Source: Lineus longissimus
Taxonomy: Eukaryota > Nemertea > Pilidiophora > Heteronemertea > Lineidae
Assembly: GCF_910592395.1 (NCBI RefSeq)
Contig: NC_088308.1
Span: forward strand, 20,973,501 to 21,033,500
Reading direction: 5' to 3'
Length of the DNA: 60,000 nt
Both the position numbers and the translations under genes were made by a program. The notes under the pieces are model-generated. The model was not told where the DNA came from, did not search any database, and was given only the letters and a program-made list of their open reading frames with translations. Below are positions 1 to 5,945 of the stretch, piece after piece. Numbering within the stretch: position 1 is the stretch's first letter; each line of letters starts with the position of its first letter.

Positions 1-159
1 TGTGTTTGGGTGCCAATTGGGGTAACTGGCATATTGACTCCGTCTTTGGCTGGGAAGGAGGAGGCCACAAACTACCGACACCTCTGTTAAAACAACTCTT
101 TCTAAGGACAACACATTTGTCAGTCCTGTGGGTGTCCCTAATAGAGAGGTTCTACTGTA
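1..159 (+). mobile_element. 3' part of a TACAGTAGAACCTCTCT-family MITE
   Basis: The right end reads GTGTCCCTAATAGAGAGG followed by TTCTACTGTA, the same terminus as the complete copies near 11.2-11.9 kb. The text before it (a decayed form of the TTGGTCCCAAATTGGG core, then CAGTCC) follows the order seen in those copies. The left terminus is cut by the window edge or lost. This is a decayed non-autonomous element and codes for nothing. Confidence 0.6.
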
Positions 160-570
160 CTTATGTTTCTTGTGAGGATGGGTATTTTGGTCAGTTTGTA
201 ACAGAAGATAAATTACAAAATAGGCCAGCATTGCCGGCGCTATTCACCGGTGCTACTTGTGTTTCAGACTGAATGGATGGATGACCCCCTTTCATATTAA
301 ACACGGCTTCACCAATCCTGTGCATATAGAGCATGTCATGTGTGGAGCAACAAGGTAATTTTCCCTTCACAATATTACCCATTTTTGGGTTTCATTTTAT
401 AAACCACATCTCTATGTTTTTACATACATGTAGGCCGTTTATACGTAAGATAGGCCGCCCCTTAACTGGCTCAATAGCGTTGACGCAGTAAGTGCATCAA
501 AGCAGACATGCATATATGATTATGAATAAAAGCAATGGCATTGCCTTCTCCTGACACCATCTGGCTAATT
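160..570. other. non-coding stretch upstream of gene 1 terminal exon
   Basis: I see no exon I can support here. The stretch is probably intron of the gene whose last exon lies at 758-974. It contains one TACATGTA palindrome and one TAGGCCG-type motif of the kind scattered through the whole window. Confidence 0.4.
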
Positions 571-685
571 TGTTCCCTTATTGGTGACCTACTGATGACT
601 TCTGTCCTCCTTCTTCAGGGTTCTTGAGAACTTCAAATGAATCCTTTCAAGATTTAACAGCAAGAACATCCTGTTGCATTTAAGC
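571..685 (+). pseudogene. decayed tandem copy of the gene 1 terminal exon (5' part)
   Basis: This segment matches 710-824 at a period of about 139 bases. The match starts in the intron (TGTTCCCTTATTGGTGACC), runs through the polypyrimidine tract and AG acceptor (617-618), and continues into the exon. Read in the same frame as the intact copy it gives VLENFK and then a TGA, because the copy has diverged; similarity fades after about 65 exon bases. The acceptor is still intact. The copy could therefore act as an alternative last exon giving a much shorter C-terminus, or it may simply be a dead duplicate. Confidence 0.6.
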
Positions 686-757
686 CTGTTTTCTGACTTC
701 AGTATACTTTGTTCCCTTATTGGTGACCTACTGATGACTCCTGTCCTCCTTTTTCAG

Positions 758-974
758 GGTTCTGGAGAACTTAAGACAGATCCTTGCAAGATTACAGCAA
801 GAACTGCCTGTTGTCTTCTACCAGAGTATGGTTGAGGAATGGCTGGAAATTAATGTCATTTCGAAGGTGAAGCAGATGGAAGAAATCGTCAAGAATTGTA
901 CAAAGCAGATTGCAATCGGTGGACGAATAGCTGATTACGAAGGAGTTGAGGAGTCGATGAACGAATGCACATAA
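758..974 (+). CDS. last coding exon of an unidentified gene (gene 1)
   Basis: A good acceptor (CTCCTTTTTCAG) ends at 757. From there one frame stays open for 72 codons to a TAA at 972-974; the first base completes a codon begun in the previous exon. The peptide starts VLENLRQILARLQQELP and ends ADYEGVEESMNECT. It is rich in charged residues and leucine and is probably helical, with a heptad-like first half. I do not recognise the family. The exon is followed by a 3' UTR with two AATAAA signals, as expected for a terminal exon. Upstream exons must lie before this window or are unrecognised in its first 750 bases. The call rests on splice signal, open frame, 3' UTR structure and duplication history, not on homology. 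Confidence 0.55.
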
Positions 975-1370
975 TTATTGGATAATTTTGCGAGACGAGT
1001 GCTGTAAAGCAAGTAGGCCTACTATTAAGCCGGGACATTTTTGTGTGCATTTGAATTTTGCGATTGCATACATGTATTGTTTCAATCATCACAAATCTGT
1101 AAAAACTACAAGTTTCCTTTGGTGCCAAATCCTGACAATATCAGGCTATTTCACTCGATACATACTTACTCCCTTAATGCGTGAGGAGAAGTCGTGTTGT
1201 AGGTCCTGTTTGCAAGAGGATGCTGGTGCCAGCACTGCCGTGGTGTGTCATTTCCATTGAAATGTTTGCCAAAGTAAACAAACAGTGTAGGCCTAATACT
1301 TTAAAGTTTGGTGCTACATGTACATGGATATCTGTGAAATCATGCCTCGAAAATAAAAATTAATAAATAT
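975..1370 (+). other. 3' UTR of gene 1
   Basis: This is non-coding sequence after the TAA of the preceding exon, ending in an A/T-rich stretch with two overlapping-range polyadenylation hexamers. The end point is inferred from those hexamers. Confidence 0.45.
1352..1367 (+). terminator. polyadenylation signals AATAAA (two)
   Basis: AATAAA occurs at 1352-1357 and again at 1362-1367, about 380 bases after the stop codon of gene 1. Two hexamers this close in an A/T-rich setting fit a poly(A) site at roughly 1375-1395. Confidence 0.5.
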
Positions 1371-1375
1371 GGATA

Positions 1376-2226
1376 CAAGGGATACTCTTGTTGTCTAATC
1401 TTTGATTTTGGAACACACTGGTCCGTTCATGGTATGTAAACAAGTCCACGTGGTATTCCAGCCTGACGATCTATTTTTGACGTCTGCATATTTTATGATA
1501 ATGAGCAAGCTTCATTCGTTTAGTTCTATTGAGAATTATCCAAATCGCAAAAGTTTACCAAACCAATATTTTTGCAGTTTTGAAAGAGCATTTATAACAA
1601 GATTTGCAAACGCGATAGCAGAAGTCGTACATAGTACCCAGTGTTTGTGACAAAGAGAAATTGGCACAAATCTTTGACTGCATCCTGTAATTATAAGGGT
1701 TTATAGGTCACTCTGTATAGTGTATCCCAAAAAAACTTGAATTTGAATGCCCAAACTTGAAACTTCATGAACACCAATGCATGAACTCGTCACGGGTGTC
1801 AAAAGGGAATGAGTTTACAATCCCCGTTCACGGCCCTAAAAAAGGTCATTGGTTGACTCAAGTTTACTGCACCAACACTGAGCAATTCTGAAATTCCGAT
1901 AACACCATGATCTCGGCCCACAACCTTCCCTCCTGAGTCCTGTGTCTATTAATGCGCGAAAAATGCTTGCTGATGCAGTATTCCATCAAGATCAATCAAG
2001 ATCAAGAACACACTGTCACAACTATGTCGCATGACTTTGTAGTTGTCAGTTCCAGAAACTGCCTTACCCTACCGGTACCTGATGTAGGCCCGCCGCCTAT
2101 ATGCCTAGGCTATACGATTCAGCTTGAGGGAAATGATAGGGCTTCCCAATTTACTGGACACTTGGGATTTTAAGAAACTACTATATTGAATAATATGATG
2201 ATATAATTTTTTTTGTTCAACTGCAG
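1376..2226. other. spacer or 5' intron before the PPxY protein gene
   Basis: I see no supported exon. The stretch ends in a T-rich tract and CTGCAG acceptor at 2226. At least one untranslated exon of the next gene probably lies in or before it. No TATA box or CpG-rich promoter stands out. Confidence 0.35.
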
Positions 2227-2412
2227 GGATCCTGTTCATAGGCCACTATCGGAATATCAACAAGAATGGAAGAAGATGTTGATGCGACTGAGCGTAGCAC
2301 AGAGACATTGCTTCAAAAGTGTCGGAATTTTGCCAAAAGTTATGAATTCAACCTTGGTGTCGGTGCATTTTCGCTGACGGTGGGAGTCATTATCACTGCT
2401 GTGATTCTTCAG
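2227..2412 (+). CDS. PPxY membrane protein, exon with start codon
   Basis: The exon begins after the acceptor CTGCAG (2221-2226), so the 39 bases before the ATG are 5' UTR and an upstream untranslated exon is implied. The ATG is at 2266. The coding part (49 codons, ending at phase 0 before GTGAAT) gives an acidic N-terminus followed by membrane helix 1. Confidence 0.65.
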
Positions 2413-4264
2413 GTGAATACTACACGAGTACTTGTTGAAGGCTTTAAATTTTAGCACTGCAATCTGTTCAGAGCTTCTCGGGACGTAGTTTTTGGGGGAG
2501 GACCCAGCTGTGTAAAATTTATTTACTAGGCACCAAAATGGTGGACTGATGTCAGGAAAGACGTATAGTCATCAACATTGCTATGGGTATTCGAAAACCC
2601 TGGATCAACAAACACTGGACTGGACTGGACTGGACTGGCTTCAACGTCACTGCTCACCATCGCCTGCATCAACATGGCGACAACAATGTATTGAGAAACG
2701 ACGGGGAAATGGGACATGGTATCAGTCTGATAAACTTATAGAGGCCAATACTATCTTCGCCGTGGCTATGCCATGTGCTATGTACATGAGTGTAGGCGAT
2801 ACACTACGATGAATTATCGATATTATCAGGCCGGTCCGGTGGCACACATCTGCCAATTTCATCATGTTAATGGCGTGTCAAGACCCACAAATCACTCAGA
2901 TGTCTAGAGCAGGCACTTGTACATATTTCTGTTTACACAATACATAACCATACCTATTCTGTCGTCGCCAATTATCGTAAAATCTACGATAAAACCCGGG
3001 CGACTTTTCGGGTGACGCCATGTTCATGATGTTGATGATGGAATTAGGCGGGAAGGGATTCGGCAGGGTTGTGGGAATTGTATAACTTTTAGAAAATTCC
3101 AGGTGGTGGAGGGCGCTGAGTCATAGTCCAGTCCAGTCCAGTCCAGTCCAGTGTTTGTTGATCCAGGGTTTTCGAATACCCCATTGCTATGTGGCACGCT
3201 CTATGATTATTAAGTCATTTAAACTCTGGCAAGCCCAGTTCTAAAATAAGCCTAAATGCCCTACAAGCTTCATGGTATCATCAGTGCGTATGGGCACAGT
3301 CAAATCTCGCTGCGACAAAACAGAGCAAACTTTTCAGTTTCAGAATATAAAGTCTTAAAAGGATCTCTAATGTTTTTTGTGACCACTCAAGTGTTATTTT
3401 TCAGGATAGAAGTAATGTCTCAAGGGGCAGCATGCACCTCATTGGTCCAGTCTTCATAGCTACTGGTATTGTCATCATCGGCAAATCTTTGCTGTTCAGG
3501 TTTTTGAAAAATTACACCATAAGATGGCGGGCACGTAATCGATCAGGAGGAAGGCATGTGGTAAGAAAGACCGGTTATGATTCAGTTACTTGGGTTTCTT
3601 GATAAAAGTTCCCTGTTCAAGGGGTCTAGGCATTCTGGAATCTTCTGGCAATTTTAAAGAGCATATTGCTGGACACACCCTTTAATCTTCAGCTCTGCCT
3701 TAACATTGAAGCAGTAACCAAAATTGATACCTGGAAGAGATTTGATTCATGAAGGTTTTTTCTTTCTCTTGAAAGGGTCAGCAAGTATACACTGGTCACA
3801 CTGGGACAGAAAGGTGAGTTTTGAGTTTTGATATAGATGAGTTTTGTCAGTCCCATAATCAACAATGTACAAATTAATCACATATCAAGAAAATATCTTT
3901 ACTATTCAATCTTTTATTATTTGTTTTTCTGTCTTTGAGAGTTACAATTGGAAAAAGAGACAAATTAGTGTTTGAAAATTAAGTTCAACCACAAATTTTT
4001 CCACTCAGAATTGGTAAATAATTATCCATATCTCATTCAATTTCTTCCAGTGCTGCTGATATTCGTTTTGCGGATGACCCGCCTCCCTATGAAGCGGCTA
4101 TAGCAACTTCAACAACCAATATAGCAAGCTCACAAATGACGATAGCTACCACTCTTGACAGTGTCAATGACGAACCATTACCTCCACCTAGCTATGAAGA
4201 AGCCACACGGCATACGCCACTTATTCCTCCAGAGCCCACGGTAGCCGCAGCAGTGATAAGATGA
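2227..4264 (+). CDS. two-pass membrane protein with PPxY motifs (gene level, 4 exons)
   Basis: Joining 2266-2412, 3405-3560, 3776-3813 and 4051-4264 gives a 184-residue protein; every junction has GT/AG and matching phase (0, 0, 2). Residues about 28-49 and 61-82 are hydrophobic and look like two membrane helices. The loop between them (50-60) has one N-glycosylation sequon, N53-V-S. The tail after residue 83 is basic, then proline-rich, with PPPY at 124-127 and PPSY at 159-162. PPxY motifs bind WW domains, typically of Nedd4-type ubiquitin ligases, so a trafficking or adaptor role is likely; that part is inference. It resembles the general plan of small TMEM proteins with PPxY tails, but I cannot assign a family. 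It converges with the kinase gene downstream. The coding repeat of its last exon continues past the stop (see 4265-4396). Confidence 0.7.
2413..3404 (+). other. PPxY gene intron 1
   Basis: The intron has GT at 2413 and a TTTTTCAG acceptor ending at 3404. About 600 of its 992 bases are a single foldback transposable element (2585-3182); nothing else is evident. Confidence 0.6.
2585..3182. mobile_element. hAT-like MITE with long inverted termini and 8-bp target duplication
   Basis: The left end starts GGGTATTCGAAAACCCTGG and continues into ATCAACAAACACTGGACTGG repeats. The right end is its inverted complement, about 54 bases, near-perfect apart from one extra terminal C. The host sequence ATTGCTAT flanks both sides (2577-2584 and 3183-3190). 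An 8-bp duplication is typical of hAT transposases. The 598-bp element has no transposase frame, so it is non-autonomous. The inner edge of each terminus is a run of the pentamer TGGAC. The very well-kept termini suggest a fairly recent insertion. Confidence 0.85.
3405..3560 (+). CDS. PPxY membrane protein, second coding exon
   Basis: The exon has 52 codons at phase 0 on both sides (acceptor TTTTTCAG, donor GTAAGA). It encodes the short loop with sequon N53-V-S, membrane helix 2 and a strongly basic stretch (R-W-R-A-R-N-R). By the positive-inside rule the basic side, and so the PPxY tail, faces the cytosol. Confidence 0.65.
3776..3813 (+). CDS. PPxY membrane protein, 38-base micro-exon
   Basis: This small exon lies between CTTGAAAG and GTGAGT and adds GQQVYTGHTGTE plus the first two bases of a serine codon. 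It is the only frame that joins its neighbours without a stop. The acceptor has a weaker pyrimidine tract than the others, so it may be alternatively skipped; skipping would shift the frame of the last exon. Confidence 0.6.
4051..4264 (+). CDS. PPxY membrane protein, last coding exon
   Basis: The exon follows TTTCTTCCAG and is open to a TGA at 4262-4264. It encodes the proline-rich tail with PPPY (124-127) and PPSYEEA (159-165) and ends TVAAAVIR. The distal part is the first unit of a 132-base tandem repeat that continues into the 3' UTR. Confidence 0.7.
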
Positions 4265-4396
4265 CAGCGAGCAGATGCCACACTTGAGAGTGTTCACGAG
4301 GAACCATTACCACCTCCACCAACCTATGAAGAAGTCACACAGCATCCTCCACTTATTCTCCCAGAGCCCACGGTAGCTCTAGCAGTGATAAGATAA
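4265..4396 (+). repeat. in-frame coding-repeat unit 2 after the stop codon
   Basis: Without any frame change, the codons after the TGA read ATLESVHEEPLPPPPTYEE and end TVALAVIR followed by TAA at 4394-4396. The last exon before the TGA reads TTLDSVNDEPLPPPSYEE and ends TVAAAVIR. The two stops lie exactly 132 bases (44 codons) apart. The unit keeps a PPTY motif. It is either 3' UTR left by a tandem duplication that included the stop codon, or a read-through extension; TGA followed by C is the leakiest stop context known in animals. Confidence 0.75.
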
Positions 4397-4475
4397 CGGC
4401 GAATAGATGGCACACACCAGGAACCATTGCCTTCTCCTCCCTAGTCATGAAGAAGCCATACAGCATCAAATAATT
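4397..4475 (+). repeat. degenerate third unit of the PPxY-tail repeat
   Basis: CACACACCAGGAACCATTGC and the following CTCCTCC, GAAGAAGCC and CAGCATC segments match units 1 and 2. A small deletion and a TAG break the frame, so this unit cannot code as it stands. Confidence 0.6.
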
Positions 4476-5502
4476 ATGCATTGCTGTGACAAGTAGCATG
4501 AATATTGCGACAAGTATTACGTACCAGCAGGAATGTGTTCCAGGTGCTAAATGTGTGAAATAATTGGTATAAGTAATAAGTATGTATTAGTATAAGCACT
4601 GTATAAGATAATGCTCTCGATTTGAATTAATTTCCTTCCTAGATATATGTACAGGTGTGCAGTGTTATATTTTCTTTTTCAACAAATACTGGGTTTCAAT
4701 CATCAGGGCGTAGCTCAGAATTGCATCTATGTAGTTCATTAATTGGGAACGATAACGGATAACAGAGGAGAGACAAGGTTAGGACTACTATCGAATTTAG
4801 ATCTGAACAGCATCTATGAAAAGGCAAAGGCAAGTGATAATTTGTATGTATATTTCGTACTGACAGGTTTAGTCTGGTTACTGTAAGGTGCAGGTGCTAG
4901 CAAACAGTCAAACCATGACACTAATATTTTAATGGATATTTTTACTGTGACTTATAATGTAACATGTACACAACGATGTCGATGTTTCAGGGAGACAGGG
5001 TTAGGGACTGACCGATATTGGTAGATTTGAACTGCATCTATGAGAAAAAGGGGGCAGTAATAAGGCGAACATGACATTTTCAAATTGGTGGAAGTACAAC
5101 TGTTCTAGAATTGTATAATTTGGACATAATTAGTTGTGGATTTCTTTTGATCTTCTGAGTGCAAAGTTTTATTTGTAATCCTCTGAATCCAAAGATGAAA
5201 TTGGTTTATACGTGTACTTTTTTATAAGATGGGCATTTATGATGTGTGCTTTGGTCAGTTTTCTCAAAGTTGTTATAGAACCTTTTAGGTATAAAGTATA
5301 AAGGCTTTTATTTCTCTTGTACAGCGTGGACAAATATTTTTATGTTGTATGATTTTCAATACCGTTGTTAGAATATATTGTAAAGAAATGAATACCTTCA
5401 CCAAGATTTTTCGAGTTTTATATTTACAGAGAATTACAAGAATTGATTAAGACTAGCCTTTATTTGTTCTAAAGGCATCAGTGCTCTATTGTGGTGTGTA
5501 AT
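4476..5502. other. convergent intergenic region (3' UTRs)
   Basis: This is A/T-rich sequence between the 3' ends of the PPxY gene and the kinase gene. It contains two related passages, near 4745-4830 and 4985-5060, that share GAGACA, GGTTAGG, GAT and GCATCTATGA-type segments and look like an old duplication of roughly 230-240 bases. I see no clear AATAAA for the plus-strand gene. Confidence 0.4.
5459..5464 (-). terminator. polyadenylation signal for the HYKK-like gene
   Basis: TTTATT on the plus strand is AATAAA on the minus strand, about 40 bases beyond the kinase stop codon. Further copies occur near 5308 and 5168, so alternative 3' ends are possible. Confidence 0.4.
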
Positions 5503-5945
5503 TTAGACATAACTCTTCCTTACAGAATCCCAAATAGTATAGAGATCCTTTTCAGATTTTTCCTCAACTCTGTCCAATATTTGCAAAGCATCTTCTGTGT
5601 GTTTTCTAACGTACTCATTGTCTGCGCCCTCCCCTCCCATCGTCCAGAAGCCGATAACTACAGTCTTATAAAGTCTTGCAAGGATGCAGTCACGAATTAC
5701 GTTCAGCTCAATTTCGGACAGCTTCAAAGTACTCAAAAACCCAGCTAAAACGTGACCCCCTATTTCAAAAATATCATGCGAGTTTTGAAATTGATACATG
5801 AGATGGGTCATGCAAATGGCAATCTCATGTACAACATATCCAATTGACGTGTCGTATATGTCGATGAGTCCACTGATTATTGTTTCACCATTGTCCGATA
5901 TTTTTACTAGAATGTTGTGTGGATTGAAGTCGCCATGAATTGGTT
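5503..5945 (-). CDS. HYKK: HYKK-like exon 5 (catalytic loop and stop)
   Basis: The acceptor CTTTTGCAG lies at 5946 onward; the exon is open to TAA (5503-5505). It encodes residues 237-383: the catalytic HGDFNPHN, the GLIDIYD metal site and the all-helical C-terminus with FWTMGGEG. The coding frame begins well before the first in-frame ATG of this exon, which is internal. Confidence 0.88.

Noticed and set aside
2227-4264. Assignment of the PPxY protein to a named TMEM family
   Set aside because: Two membrane segments and PPxY motifs are shared by several unrelated TMEM families; no family-specific motif was recognised.
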